A stretch of 64,000 nucleotides of DNA from Myceligenerans pegani (lineage in GTDB: Bacteria; Actinomycetota; Actinomycetes; Actinomycetales; Cellulomonadaceae), in NCBI RefSeq assembly GCF_014892515.1, contig NZ_JADBGR010000068.1, forward strand, positions 1-64,000. Direction: 5' to 3'. Below the pieces are notes generated by a model that worked only from the letters and a program-made list of their open reading frames with translations, searched no databases and had not been told where the DNA came from. Shown one piece after another: positions 17,854-27,081 of this stretch; positions within the stretch are counted from its first letter, which is position 1; each line of letters opens with the position of its first letter. A program made the translations under genes and the position numbers.

Positions 17854-19092
17854 ATGGCAGCCCCTCGTGTTCTCGCGATCGTCCTCGCCGGAGGCGAGGG
17901 AAAGCGCCTCATGCCGCTCACCGCGGCACGCGCGAAGCCCGCCGTCCCGTTCGGCGGGATCTACCGCCTGGTGGATTTCGCGCTCTCCAACATCGTCAAT
18001 TCCCGCTACCTGCACGTCATCGTCCTGACCCAGTACAAATCGCACTCGCTGGACCGGCACATCTCCAAGACGTGGCGCATGTCGCCGCTGCTGGGCAACT
18101 TCGTGGCGCCGGTCCCGGCGCAGCAGCGCGTCGGCAAGCACTGGTACCTGGGCAGCGCGGACGCGATCTACCAGTGCCTGAACGTCATCGAGGACGAGAG
18201 GCCGGACATCGTGGTCGTGGTGGGCGCGGACCATGTCTACCGCATGGACTTCTCCCAGATGGTGGACGCGCACATCGAGTCGGGCGCCCGGGCGACGGTC
18301 GCCGCGATCCGGCAGCCGCTTGCCCAGGCGGACCAGTTCGGCGTCATCGACGTCGAGCCGGACGACCCCACGCGGATCCGCGAGTTCCTCGAGAAGCCGT
18401 CCGACGCCGTCGGCCTGCCCGACGCCCCCGACAAGGTGCTCGCGTCCATGGGGAACTACGTGTTCGACGCCGATGCCCTCGTCGAGGCCGTCACCCGGGA
18501 CGCGTCGAGCAACGACTCCCGGCACGACATGGGCGGCGACATCGTCCCGGCGTTCGTCGCGGCCGGCGAGGCCGGGGTGTACGACTTCATCCGCAACGAG
18601 GTGCCCGGCTCCACCGACCGGGACCGGGCGTACTGGCGCGACGTGGGGACCATCGACTCGTTCTTCGAGGCGAACATGGATCTCATCGCGGTGCAGCCCG
18701 TCTTCAACCTGTACAACGACGAGTGGCCGCTGTACACGGGGTACACGGGCCTGCCACCGGCGAAGTTCGTGCACGCCGGCCCGGGCCGGATGGGGCACGC
18801 CGTGGAGTCGATCGTCTCGCCGGGCGTCCTGATCTCCGGGGCGCAGGCCGCCGGCTCGGTGCTGTCACCGGGCACCCACCTGCACTCGTGGTCGTCGGTG
18901 GGCAACTCCGTGCTCATGGACGGCGTGCAGGTGCACCGGTACGCGCAGGTGCACCGGGCGATCCTGGACAAGAACGTGATCGTGTCCGAGCGCGCCCGGA
19001 TCGGCGTCGACCACGAGGAGGACCGGGCGCGCGGTTTCACGGTCACCGAGTCGGGCCTGACGGTCGTCCCGAAGGGCAGCGTCGTCAAGTAG
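17854..19092 (+). CDS. glgC: Glucose-1-phosphate adenylyltransferase (ADP-glucose pyrophosphorylase)
   Basis: GlgC makes ADP-glucose from ATP and glucose-1-phosphate, the committed step of glycogen synthesis. The 412-residue protein starts with the nucleotide-binding loop [26 protein letters not shown], has the catalytic-region [13 protein letters not shown] and [13 protein letters not shown], the sugar-phosphate site [13 protein letters not shown], and a C-terminal left-handed beta-helix ([29 protein letters not shown]) for oligomerisation and allostery. All core motifs are intact and the length is normal. It is transcribed away from glgA, its downstream partner in the pathway. Confidence 0.96.
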   Translation: MAAPRVLAIVLAGGEGKRLMPLTAARAKPAVPFGGIYRLVDFALSNIVNSRYLHVIVLTQYKSHSLDRHISKTWRMSPLLGNFVAPVPAQQRVGKHWYLGSADAIYQCLNVIEDERPDIVVVVGADHVYRMDFSQMVDAHIESGARATVAAIRQPLAQADQFGVIDVEPDDPTRIREFLEKPSDAVGLPDAPDKVLASMGNYVFDADALVEAVTRDASSNDSRHDMGGDIVPAFVAAGEAGVYDFIRNEVPGSTDRDRAYWRDVGTIDSFFEANMDLIAVQPVFNLYNDEWPLYTGYTGLPPAKFVHAGPGRMGHAVESIVSPGVLISGAQAAGSVLSPGTHLHSWSSVGNSVLMDGVQVHRYAQVHRAILDKNVIVSERARIGVDHEEDRARGFTVTESGLTVVPKGSVVK

Positions 19093-19107
19093 GCGGAGGC
19101 ACCGCGA

Positions 19108-19129
19108 GCGGCCGCCACGGGGCGGTCGC
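19108..19129. terminator. Bidirectional hairpin between glgC and the lacI-type gene
   Basis: A nine-pair stem (GCGGCCGCC with GGCGGTCGC, one G-T pair) closes an ACGG tetraloop. It fills the 38-base gap between two convergent genes, ending one base before the lacI-type stop. There is no T-run on either side. Confidence 0.5.
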
Positions 19130-19130
19130 G

Positions 19131-20111
19131 TCAGGCGCTCGCCCGGACGACGAGGCGCGGCGTCAGCACCTCGTGGCGGTCGGTGGTGCGGCCGGACCAG
19201 CGTTCCCGCAGGAGCTCGACCGCCAGCGCGCCCATCTCCGCGCGCGGCTGGTGCACGCTGGTCAGGCGCGGGCGGGCCCGCAGGGCGAGGGCGGAGTCGT
19301 CGTAACCGACGACGGCGAGCCCGGCCGGCACGTCGATCCCCCGGTCCCAGGCGTGGTCGAGCACGTCGAACGCCTCGACGTCGTTGCGGGCGAAGACGGC
19401 GGAGCATCCGTCCGCCAGCGCGGCGTCCAGGCCCGGGCCGGCCGGTTCCTCGCGATCCCGCTCGATCACCCGCACGTGGCCGGCCAGGCCGTGGGACACC
19501 ATCGCCGCCTCGTACCCCGCCCGGCGGGCCAGGCCTGCCGGGCGGCGGGACGACGTCAGGTGCGCGATCCGCTCGTGCCCGGCCGCGACGAGGTGGCCGA
19601 CGGCGAGCGCGGCGCCGTGCTCGTCGTCGTTGTTGACGGAGTCGATCCCGGCGACCGGCTCCAGGGAGCGGCCCACCATGGCCACGGGCGCGCGCCGGGC
19701 CGCGGCCTGCAGCAGGGCCGGGTCCGCCCAGGAGGACACGACCACCAGCCCGTCCACGTTCAGGTCGCCCAGCGCGTCGAGCCGCTCGGCCATGCGCCCG
19801 GCCTTCCGCGCCCCGTGGGCGAGCAGCACGGACAGGCCGTGCTTCTCGGCGGCCCGCTCCACCGCCTCGACGACCTCCGTGTGGTACGGGTTGTCGAGGC
19901 TCGCGACGACGACGCCGAGCAGCATGGTGCGCGTCTGCCGCAGGGCGCGCGCGAGGGCATTGGACCGGTACCCGAGCTCGTCGGCGGCGGCGACGATCCG
20001 CTCTCGCGTGGCGGGGCTGACGCCGTCGTCCCCGCGCAGCGCCAGCGACACGAGCGACTTGGAGACGCCCGCCCGCGCGGCGACGTCGAGGATCGTGGGG
20101 CGGGACCTCAT
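19131..20111 (-). CDS. LacI-family transcriptional regulator
   Basis: This 326-residue regulator has an N-terminal LacI helix-turn-helix ([33 protein letters not shown], about residues 6-40) and hinge helix YRSNALARALRQ. A periplasmic-binding-protein-like effector domain follows (LLGVVVASLDNPYHTEVVEAVERAAE, SVHQPRAEMGALAVELL). It is divergent from the HAD/ECF operon, with a 14-bp palindrome between them that has the central AACGTT typical of LacI operators. It therefore probably controls that operon and itself. The effector is likely a sugar or related small molecule, by family only. Confidence 0.93.
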   Translation of the reverse strand: MRSRPTILDVAARAGVSKSLVSLALRGDDGVSPATRERIVAAADELGYRSNALARALRQTRTMLLGVVVASLDNPYHTEVVEAVERAAEKHGLSVLLAHGARKAGRMAERLDALGDLNVDGLVVVSSWADPALLQAAARRAPVAMVGRSLEPVAGIDSVNNDDEHGAALAVGHLVAAGHERIAHLTSSRRPAGLARRAGYEAAMVSHGLAGHVRVIERDREEPAGPGLDAALADGCSAVFARNDVEAFDVLDHAWDRGIDVPAGLAVVGYDDSALALRARPRLTSVHQPRAEMGALAVELLRERWSGRTTDRHEVLTPRLVVRASA

Positions 20112-20233
20112 GCACTGTTTCTACCCCACGGCCGTGGCCTGCCCAAGCCTCGCCGGGCGGGCGCCGAGGACCGTCCCGCGTCCGGTGCGGTCGTCCCGGC
20201 CGCCCGTCGGGCGTGCCCTGTGGCACCGCCGAC

Positions 20234-20247
20234 CTGGAACGTTCCAG
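20234..20247. promoter_or_regulatory. LacI-type operator CTGGAACGTTCCAG
   Basis: A perfect 14-bp palindrome centred on AACGTT lies midway between the lacI-type gene (start 20111) and the HAD fusion gene (start 20323). A central CpG palindrome with this core is the standard LacI-family recognition pattern. Confidence 0.7.
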
Positions 20248-20322
20248 AATTCGCGTCTCGTTCACCTGCCGGTCCGGGTTCCGCTACCCGGGCGCCGCCG
20301 TCCGTCCCTAGCGTCGTCGCCC

Positions 20323-22305
20323 GTGACCGAGATCTCCGCCGCGGCGACCGCCGCTCCCCCGCCGCCGTCCGCCGCTCTCGCGACCCGCCCCGAGGCGCTG
20401 TTGCTGGACTTCGGCGGCGTCGTCTTCGCCACGCGGAAGCGTCCCGGCGGGATGAGCGAGGTCGCCGACCGTGTCGCCGAGGTCCTCGCGCGGGCCGGTC
20501 ACCACGTCCCCGCCGCGGACCTGCTCCCGGTGCTGACCGGCGGGCGCACCGCACTGCACGACTGGAAGAACTCCGCGAGCCGCCGCCTCGCGCCGCGCGA
20601 GCTGACACACCGCGAGATCTGGGGCGACTTCTTCGCCGCTCCCCTGCCCGCCGCCGCCCGCGAGGTGCTGGTCGGCCAGGCGGGAGCGCTGCAGCAGATG
20701 GTCACGCTGACGCTCGCCGAGCACCGCCTCCGGCCGGGCGTCCGGGAACTGGTCGAGCTCGCGGACGCGCTCGGCGTCTCGCTCGGGATCGTGTCCAACG
20801 CGCACTCCGGCCGCGCCCACCGCGCCGTGATGGAGCGCCACGGCCTGACCGGGGCGTTCGGCGTGCAGGTGTACTCCGACGAGGTGGGCGTCCGCAAGCC
20901 CAACCCGGAGATCATCGAGATCGCCGCGCGGGCCCTCGGCGCCGAGCCCGCTCGCTGCTGGTACGTCGGCGACACGTACGACCGCGACGTCGTCGCCGGG
21001 CGGCGCGCCGGCGCGGGTGCGGTCGTCATCACCCGCCACCGGCACACGGACGAGGTCCCGTTCCCGGTCGCGGACACCCCCGACGCCATCTTCGACACCC
21101 CGGAGGGCCTGGTCGAGGCGCTGCGCGCGGCCGCGCCGCCGGAGCCCGGGCGGGCGGAATCCGGGCCGGCAGCGAACGCCGGTGACCGCCCGGCCGCGCA
21201 CTTCCCAGCGGTCGGGGACTCGGCGGTCGGGACACCCGTCGCCCAGGTTTCGGCGACCGGCCGCCCGGGCCGCGGCGAGCGGCCGAGCGCGCTGCTGCTC
21301 GACCACGGCGGGGTCATCTCGGTGTCGCGGCCCGACGACGGCGTCCGGCGCGCCTTCGCGGAACTGCTGGCCACCCGCCTCACCCGGGCGGGCTACGCGC
21401 TCACCCCGGACCAGGCCCTCGCCGCGCTGGACGACATCCGCGCCGCCCACAAGTCATGGAAGGCCCGCCACGAACTCCCCGCCGCCCCGGCCCCGCTCGC
21501 CGCGGCCACTCCGCCCGCCGAGCACGACATCGGCGCCGGTGTCAGCGTCCATGACGCCGACGTCGTCCTCGGCGCCGGGGATTCCGGGAGGGGCGTCGTC
21601 GTTCCCGAGATCGATGCGACGACGTTCTGGGTCGAGTTGGCGGGCCCCGTGATCGCCCGGGCGGTGGGCGGCGCCGCGGGCGCGGCCCCCGCTGCCGCCA
21701 CGTCCGCGACCGGGCCCACCACGCCCGCCGTCGTCCCCGACGGGCTGCGGGCCTGGCTGCGGGCCGAGGCGCACGCGCTCATGGTGGCCTACGCCCGCGC
21801 CAAGTCCGTGTCCGTCGTGCGGTCGGGGGTCCGCGTACTGCTGCGGGCCGCGCGCGCCGCCGGCGTCCCGGTCGCCGTCGTCTCCAACACCGTGAACGGC
21901 CGCGCCGTGCGCGAGAAACTCGACGCCGCCGGGCTGACCGAGTACGTCGGCGCGCACGTGTACTCGGACGAGCTCGGCCGCCGCAAGCCCGACCCCGAGA
22001 TGCCCGCCACGGCGCTGCGCGCCCTCGGCGCCGAGGCCGCGAGCGCCTGGTTCGTCGGCGACAAGCCGGCGCGGGACGTGATCGCGGCGCGGGCGGCCGG
22101 CATCGGGCACGTGGTGCTGGTGCGGGGCGGTTCGACGTCGGACGACGCCCTCGCCGCCCTGGCCGACGACGATCCCGCGCGGCCCGACCACGTCGTCGAC
22201 GACATGGCCGGGCTGGCCGCCCTCATGGGCCTCGCGCCCGCCGCACCCCCCGACTCCGGCCGGTCACCCGCCGGCCGGGAACAGGACCCCGTCCCAGGGT
22301 CCTGA
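20323..22305 (+). CDS. Tandem HAD-HAD hydrolase fusion
   Basis: The 660-residue protein contains two complete HAD-IA-type domains in one chain. Domain 1 (about residues 20-270) has motif I LLLDFGGVV, motif II IVSNAHSG, motif III Lys in VRKPNPEI and motif IV WYVGDTYDRDV. Domain 2 (about 320-640) repeats them as LLLDHGGVI, VVSNTVNG, RRKPDPEM and WFVGDKPARDV. In both, the second Asp of the DxD motif is Gly, as in HAD subgroups related to the N-terminal domain of epoxide hydrolase. A roughly 40-residue linker joins the domains, and domain 2 has an Ala/Pro-rich cap insertion of about 80 residues. The GTG is inferred, since the frame stays open far upstream. It heads the ECF-transporter operon, so it may dephosphorylate the imported or intracellular compound. 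Confidence 0.8.
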   Translation: MTEISAAATAAPPPPSAALATRPEALLLDFGGVVFATRKRPGGMSEVADRVAEVLARAGHHVPAADLLPVLTGGRTALHDWKNSASRRLAPRELTHREIWGDFFAAPLPAAAREVLVGQAGALQQMVTLTLAEHRLRPGVRELVELADALGVSLGIVSNAHSGRAHRAVMERHGLTGAFGVQVYSDEVGVRKPNPEIIEIAARALGAEPARCWYVGDTYDRDVVAGRRAGAGAVVITRHRHTDEVPFPVADTPDAIFDTPEGLVEALRAAAPPEPGRAESGPAANAGDRPAAHFPAVGDSAVGTPVAQVSATGRPGRGERPSALLLDHGGVISVSRPDDGVRRAFAELLATRLTRAGYALTPDQALAALDDIRAAHKSWKARHELPAAPAPLAAATPPAEHDIGAGVSVHDADVVLGAGDSGRGVVVPEIDATTFWVELAGPVIARAVGGAAGAAPAAATSATGPTTPAVVPDGLRAWLRAEAHALMVAYARAKSVSVVRSGVRVLLRAARAAGVPVAVVSNTVNGRAVREKLDAAGLTEYVGAHVYSDELGRRKPDPEMPATALRALGAEAASAWFVGDKPARDVIAARAAGIGHVVLVRGGSTSDDALAALADDDPARPDHVVDDMAGLAALMGLAPAAPPDSGRSPAGREQDPVPGS

Positions 22306-22337
22306 CCCCGCACGACCATCCCCCTTTGGAGCCCAGC

Positions 22338-23303
22338 ATGACCACCACCGCCGCGGACGCCCTGCGCGTCCGCCTCCACGACCCCGACCGGATCTCCGGC
22401 TCGCAGAAGCTGATGATCATGATCCTGTCCATGACCCTCTACGGCGTCGCCGACATCGTCGCGGACCTGCTGCCGAAGTTCGAGGTCGGCAGTCTCGAGC
22501 TGGAGGTCGCGTACTTCGCGTTCATCCCCGTCGTGCTCGCCGCCCTGCTGACGCCGCTGTGGGTGGCGCTCGGCGTCGCCATCGGTGAGGCGGTCATCGC
22601 CGACATGCTGCTCGGTTCGTTCTCGGGGATCGGGGAACTGGAGGGCTTCCTGCAGATCTTCGTCGGGACGTACGTGGCGGGCTGCCTGGTGAAGGACCCC
22701 CGGCGCCCCGCGCGGCTGTTCTGGGCGGCGATGGCGCTCGTGTCGATCGACAAGGTGTCGTCCGGGATCATCGACGTGGCGAAGTTCGGTGTCGGGATCG
22801 ACCCGGAGGCCGGTGAGGACGCCGGCGGCGGGCTGGCCGCCGTCGTGCTGGCGGAGGGCATCGAGCTGGTGCTCGCGCTGGTCATCACGGGCGCGGTGTT
22901 CGGCGGGCTGGTCGCGATCTGGCTGGCGCCGCGCCTGTACGGCAAGATCGAGCCGCTGATGGGCCTGCGGCCGCGCGATCCCGCGAACCCGCCGCGGCTG
23001 GTGGGCCCCTGGGGCTCGCCGTTCTGGCTGGTGGGTGTGCTCGGGATCGTGCTGGCCGCGGCCGTGGGGATCTTCGAGCAGTGGGAGGAGCACTTCGAGG
23101 TCACCAACCCGGTCACCGCGCTCGGCGAGTGGGAGGCGGCGAACGCGGAGTCGCTCGCGGAGTCGTCGTTCGCGTGGCTGGCGGCGCTGCTCGGCCTGGT
23201 GGCCGGGCTCGTGATCGTCGCGGTCATCGCCGCCCTGCGGGCGCGCGGTACGCAGCGGTCCCTGGCGGCCGACGCCGACGACGAGGCGGAGGACGACGCC
23301 TGA
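22338..23303 (+). CDS. ECF transporter S-component-like membrane protein
   Basis: The 321-residue protein has about seven hydrophobic helices. The first block (residues about 20-210) resembles ECF S components, with small-residue-rich helices and VALGVAIGEAVIADMLLGSF. An additional C-terminal part has two more helices separated by an extracytoplasmic-like stretch (about 240-285), so it is longer than the usual 180-200 residues of an S component. No known substrate family signature (ThiT, RibU, BioY, CbiM) was recognised. The ATG has GGAG seven bases upstream, and its stop TGA overlaps the ATG of the ATPase gene by one base. Its role as the substrate-binding subunit is inferred from the following ATPase and EcfT genes. 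Confidence 0.72.
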   Translation: MTTTAADALRVRLHDPDRISGSQKLMIMILSMTLYGVADIVADLLPKFEVGSLELEVAYFAFIPVVLAALLTPLWVALGVAIGEAVIADMLLGSFSGIGELEGFLQIFVGTYVAGCLVKDPRRPARLFWAAMALVSIDKVSSGIIDVAKFGVGIDPEAGEDAGGGLAAVVLAEGIELVLALVITGAVFGGLVAIWLAPRLYGKIEPLMGLRPRDPANPPRLVGPWGSPFWLVGVLGIVLAAAVGIFEQWEEHFEVTNPVTALGEWEAANAESLAESSFAWLAALLGLVAGLVIVAVIAALRARGTQRSLAADADDEAEDDA

Positions 23304-25219
23304 TGCCGGCCGCCGACGACGGCCCGCGCGGAGCCGCCCCCGCGATCGAGGTCCGGAACCTGACGTTCCGGTACCCCGGCGCGGAGCGGGACACGCTCCG
23401 CGGCGTCGACCTGACGATCGCCGCGGGTGACTTCGTGGCCGTCGTCGGCGGCAACGGCTCGGGCAAGACCACCCTGGCCAAGACGTTCAACGGGTTGGTG
23501 CCGCACTTCTGGAACGGCGACCTGTCCGGGTCGGTGCGCGTGCACGGGCGCGGCACGCGCAAGCGGTCGGTCGCGGAGCTCGCCTCCGAGGTGGGGTTCG
23601 TGTTCCAGGACTTCGGCAACCAGCTCGTGCGCCCCACGGTGCGGGACGACGTCGCCTACGCGCCCCTCAACCTCGGGCGGGCCGACTGGCGCGAGCGGGC
23701 CGACGCCGCCGTCGCCGGGCTGGGACTGGAACCCATCGCGGACACGTTCACCTGGCAGTTGTCGGGCGGCCAGCAGCATCTGACGGCGCTGGCGGGCGCG
23801 CTCGCGCTGGCGCCCCGCATCCTCGTGGTGGACGAGCCGGCCGCCGAGGTGGACCCCGCGCGGGCCGCCGAGATCTACGAGCACCTCGTGCGGCTCAACG
23901 AGCGGGGCACCACGGTGGTCGTCGTCGAGCACCACGCGGAGCTGATCGCCCGGTACGCCCGCAGCGTCGTGCTCGTCGACGACGGCGTGGTCCGCTGGCA
24001 CCTGCCGACCGCCGAGGCGATGGCCCGCCGCGAGGACCTGGAGTCGGCGGACGTGCCGGCACCGCAGGTCGTGGAGATCGCCCGGGCGCTCGCCCCGGGA
24101 TCCCCGCTGCCCCTCACGGTCGACGACTGCGTCGCGGCCCTCGCCCTGCTCGCCGACCCGCTCCTCACCCCGCCCGCCGAGGCAGCAGCATCCCGGGATG
24201 CCGCACTGCCGCGGCGGAGCACCGAGGCCGGGTCGGGGCCGGAGTCGGGGTCGAGGTCCGGGTTCGGGGGCGCCTCGGACGGACTACGGAACCGCGCGGG
24301 CATCGCCTCGCTGCGGGACGTCTCCCACGGGTACCTGACCATCGACGGGCCGCGGTCCACCGTCGTCGACGGCCTGTCGCTGGACCTGTTCGACGACGAC
24401 CGCGTCGCCCTCGTCGGGTCGAACGGGGCCGGGAAGTCCACGCTGCTCACCCTGCTCGCCGGACTGGCGCTTCCCCGTGCCGGCACGGTGACCGTCGACG
24501 GCCGGGACACGCGCGAGGTCTCGGCCCCCGAGCTCGCCGGCACCGTCTGCTACCTGGTCCAGCATCCGGAGGAGATGTTCCTCCAGGACTCCGTCGCGGC
24601 CGACGTCGCCATGTTCCCCCGGGGCCGCCGGGTGGCCGGCGCGGACGAGCTCGTCGCCCGCGTCCTCGACCGCATGGATCTCACCGGGGTCGCCGACCGT
24701 GACGGCCGGCTGCTGTCCGGCGGCCAGCAGCGTCGCGCCACGCTCGCCATCGCGCTGGCCATGCGGCCCCGCCTGCTCCTCCTCGACGAACCCACCGCCA
24801 GTCTCGACCTGCGCAGCCGGGACGACGTCATCGGCCTCCTCGCCGACCTTGCCGAGCACATCCGGTGCACCGTCGTCGCGACCCATGACATGCAGCTCGT
24901 CGCGGAGTGGGCCACCCGCGTCGTCGTCCTCGACGGGGGCAGGATCATCGCGGACACCACCCCCGCGGCCCTGTTCGCCGACGACGCCGTGCTCGCGCGC
25001 GCCCGCCTCGTACCGCCCCAGGCCGCCCAGGTGGGCAGGCGGCTGGGCCTGTCTCCCGTGCCCCGCGGCGTGGCGGAGCTGGTCGCGCGGCTGGGCGGCG
25101 CCCCGGCCGAGGCGGCCTCACCCGCGCCGGATGTCCTGTCTCGGCCGGCTGAATCGGGGGCCGCGATCGCCGGGAACGTCGCCGGTACGGTCGCCGGCGG
25201 GAAGGAGGCGGCTCGGTGA
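23303..25219 (+). CDS. Fused energy-coupling factor ATPase (EcfA-EcfA)
   Basis: This 638-residue protein carries two ABC ATPase domains. Domain 1 has Walker A GGNGSGKTT (about residue 49), signature LSGGQQHLTALAGAL and Walker B ILVVDEPAAEVD. Domain 2 (from about residue 330) has GSNGAGKST, LSGGQQRRATLAIAL and LLLLDEPTASLD. Both Q-loops and catalytic Glu residues are present. Such fusions replace the separate EcfA1 and EcfA2 subunits of energy-coupling-factor importers. A low-complexity linker of about 40 residues joins the halves, and the C-terminal tail is Ala/Gly-rich. It is coupled to the S-component gene (TGATG) and overlaps the EcfT start. Confidence 0.92.
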   Translation: MPAADDGPRGAAPAIEVRNLTFRYPGAERDTLRGVDLTIAAGDFVAVVGGNGSGKTTLAKTFNGLVPHFWNGDLSGSVRVHGRGTRKRSVAELASEVGFVFQDFGNQLVRPTVRDDVAYAPLNLGRADWRERADAAVAGLGLEPIADTFTWQLSGGQQHLTALAGALALAPRILVVDEPAAEVDPARAAEIYEHLVRLNERGTTVVVVEHHAELIARYARSVVLVDDGVVRWHLPTAEAMARREDLESADVPAPQVVEIARALAPGSPLPLTVDDCVAALALLADPLLTPPAEAAASRDAALPRRSTEAGSGPESGSRSGFGGASDGLRNRAGIASLRDVSHGYLTIDGPRSTVVDGLSLDLFDDDRVALVGSNGAGKSTLLTLLAGLALPRAGTVTVDGRDTREVSAPELAGTVCYLVQHPEEMFLQDSVAADVAMFPRGRRVAGADELVARVLDRMDLTGVADRDGRLLSGGQQRRATLAIALAMRPRLLLLDEPTASLDLRSRDDVIGLLADLAEHIRCTVVATHDMQLVAEWATRVVVLDGGRIIADTTPAALFADDAVLARARLVPPQAAQVGRRLGLSPVPRGVAELVARLGGAPAEAASPAPDVLSRPAESGAAIAGNVAGTVAGGKEAAR

Positions 25220-26034
25220 GCACCCGGCGCGATCTCGACCGCCTCTCCGTCGACTGGATCACCCTCGAGCTGATGCGCGTCGCCTACGCCACCCGGGGCG
25301 GCTTCCTCGCCGTCCGGGACCCGCGTGCGGTGGTGTGGTGGTACGTGATCGGGGCGCTGGCCCCGTGGTTCACGTACGACGTCGGGGTGCTGGCCGTCCT
25401 CTTCGCCGCGGCTCTGGTCGCGGCGCTGGCGGCCAGGATCGGGCCGCTGCTCCTGGGACTGTTCCTGCTCGGGATCGTCGGCGACCTGGTCTACCTCCTG
25501 GTCATGCTGCTGATCCTGCGGGAGGACCCGGCGGCGGTCGGCACGCTCGTGCTGCCCGTGCTGAAGCTGGGCACGGTGTCGCTGGTGAGCATGGCCGCCT
25601 TCGCCTCTCTCGACCCGGAGAAGATCAGCGACGCCCTGCTGGCGATGCGGGCGCCGGAGATCCTGGGCTTCGCCGTCAGCTACGGCTACCGCATGATCCC
25701 GGTGCTCGTGGACGAGTTCCGCACCATCGTGGACGGCCACCGCCTGCGCGGAGCGCCGCCGCGCGGCCCGGGTCTGCTGGGCTGGCGCCTCGTCGTCCGC
25801 CTCGCCACGATCCTGGTCCGGTCCTTCTACCCGCTCATCCTCAACACTGCGAAGCGCACCCGCACCACGGTGGAGGCGCTGGAGACCCGCGGCTTCACCG
25901 CCGCGGGCAGCGTCGGCGGCGCGGGCCGCGCGCTCCGGCTGGCGCACCTGCGGTTCACCGTGGCCGACGGCGCCCTGCTGACGGCCACGCTCGCGGTGGT
26001 GACCCTGGCGTACTGGACGGGCGGCATCATGTGA
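25216..26034 (+). CDS. Energy-coupling factor transmembrane protein EcfT
   Basis: This 272-residue scaffold subunit of an ECF importer links the ATPases to the S component. Hydrophobic helices occupy about residues 30-120 and the C-terminal end. The long cytoplasmic helices contain the two coupling Ala-Arg-Gly-type motifs, here LRGAPPRG and ETRGFTAAG, which contact the ATPases. The GTG start overlaps the end of the ATPase gene and has a strong GGAGG-type site. Together with the HAD fusion and S-component gene it completes the operon. Its 3' end overlaps the convergent menC stop by eight bases. Confidence 0.9.
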   Translation: MSTRRDLDRLSVDWITLELMRVAYATRGGFLAVRDPRAVVWWYVIGALAPWFTYDVGVLAVLFAAALVAALAARIGPLLLGLFLLGIVGDLVYLLVMLLILREDPAAVGTLVLPVLKLGTVSLVSMAAFASLDPEKISDALLAMRAPEILGFAVSYGYRMIPVLVDEFRTIVDGHRLRGAPPRGPGLLGWRLVVRLATILVRSFYPLILNTAKRTRTTVEALETRGFTAAGSVGGAGRALRLAHLRFTVADGALLTATLAVVTLAYWTGGIM

Positions 26035-27019
26035 GCGCGCGGACGCGGGTGAGTCGGTCGCGCCACCAGGTGATCCGTTCCGGGTCGGTCGGTTCGTGGG
26101 TGTCGAGCAGGTCCGGGTCGGGTTCGGGTGCGGTGCGCGGGACGGGGAGGTATCCGTCGACCGGGCGCAGTGACGCGTCGCCGGGGACGACGTCGCCGTC
26201 CAGGAGGGACAGCGTGCCCAGACCGCAGGCGAAGTCCAGCTCCGGCAGCGCCCCCGCGAGGGCGAGCTGCGCGGACAGTCCGACACTGGTCTCCAGGGCC
26301 GAGGAGACCACGCACGGCAGTCCGGCGGCCTCGGCGACCTCGAGCGAGCGGCGCACGCCACCCAGCGGGGTGCACTTGATGACCGCGACATCGGCCGCAC
26401 CGGCGACCGCGACCCGTAGCGGGTCCTCGGCGCGCCGGATGGATTCGTCGGCAGCGATCCGTACGTCGACCTGACGCCGGACGGCGGCCAGTTCCTCGAT
26501 GGTGCGGCAGGGCTGCTCCACGTACTCCAGACCAGCCGCAGCCTTGTCCAGCAACCGGATCTGCGCGACGGCGGTCTCCACGTCCCACACCCCATTGGCA
26601 TCCACCCGGATCGCCCCGCCCGGCCCGAGCGCGTCACGGACGGCTTCGACGCGGGCAAGGTCCTCGGACAGTGACTCGGGGTGATCGGCGACCTTGACCT
26701 TGGCCGTACCGCAGCCCGACCGGGCCACGATCTCGTGCGCACGCTCCGGGCCGACTACCGGAACCGTGCAGTTGATCGGGATGCGGTCGCGCACCGGCTC
26801 GGGCCAGCCGATGGTGGCCTGCTCGATTGCGGTGGCCAGCCAGGACGCGGACACGACGTCGTCGTAGTCGTCGAACGGGCAGAACTCACCCCACCCGGCA
26901 GGCCCACGGATCAGCATCCCCTCACGCACAGTGATGCCCCGGAACCGGGCGGTCATGGGAATGGCGTAGACGCGCGCCCCAGCGAAGTCGATCTGGTCAG
27001 GGTCGGTGGTACTGATCAT
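26027..27019 (-). CDS. menC: o-Succinylbenzoate synthase (enolase superfamily)
   Basis: MenC dehydrates SHCHC to o-succinylbenzoate in menaquinone synthesis. The 330-residue protein has the actinobacterial MenC pattern: RFRGITVREGMLIRGPAGWGEF at the N-terminal capping domain, KVKVAD with the catalytic Lys pair, metal ligands in RVDANGVWD, EQPC and AADES, and the second catalytic Lys in VIKCTPLGGV. The ATG at 27019 (or the adjacent GTG) gives the normal length. It is the last gene in the minus-strand accessory operon, 62 bases after the GNAT gene. No other men gene is near, so either the island inserted next to a housekeeping menC or this enolase serves the accessory pathway. Base composition is closer to the island than to the ecf genes. 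Confidence 0.85.
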   Translation of the reverse strand: MISTTDPDQIDFAGARVYAIPMTARFRGITVREGMLIRGPAGWGEFCPFDDYDDVVSASWLATAIEQATIGWPEPVRDRIPINCTVPVVGPERAHEIVARSGCGTAKVKVADHPESLSEDLARVEAVRDALGPGGAIRVDANGVWDVETAVAQIRLLDKAAAGLEYVEQPCRTIEELAAVRRQVDVRIAADESIRRAEDPLRVAVAGAADVAVIKCTPLGGVRRSLEVAEAAGLPCVVSSALETSVGLSAQLALAGALPELDFACGLGTLSLLDGDVVPGDASLRPVDGYLPVPRTAPEPDPDLLDTHEPTDPERITWWRDRLTRVRALT

Positions 27020-27081
27020 CACTTGGTGGATCCTCTTCTCGGCTAGCCGGGGTGCAACGCGCGGTGGTGAAGCGCGGGGTA

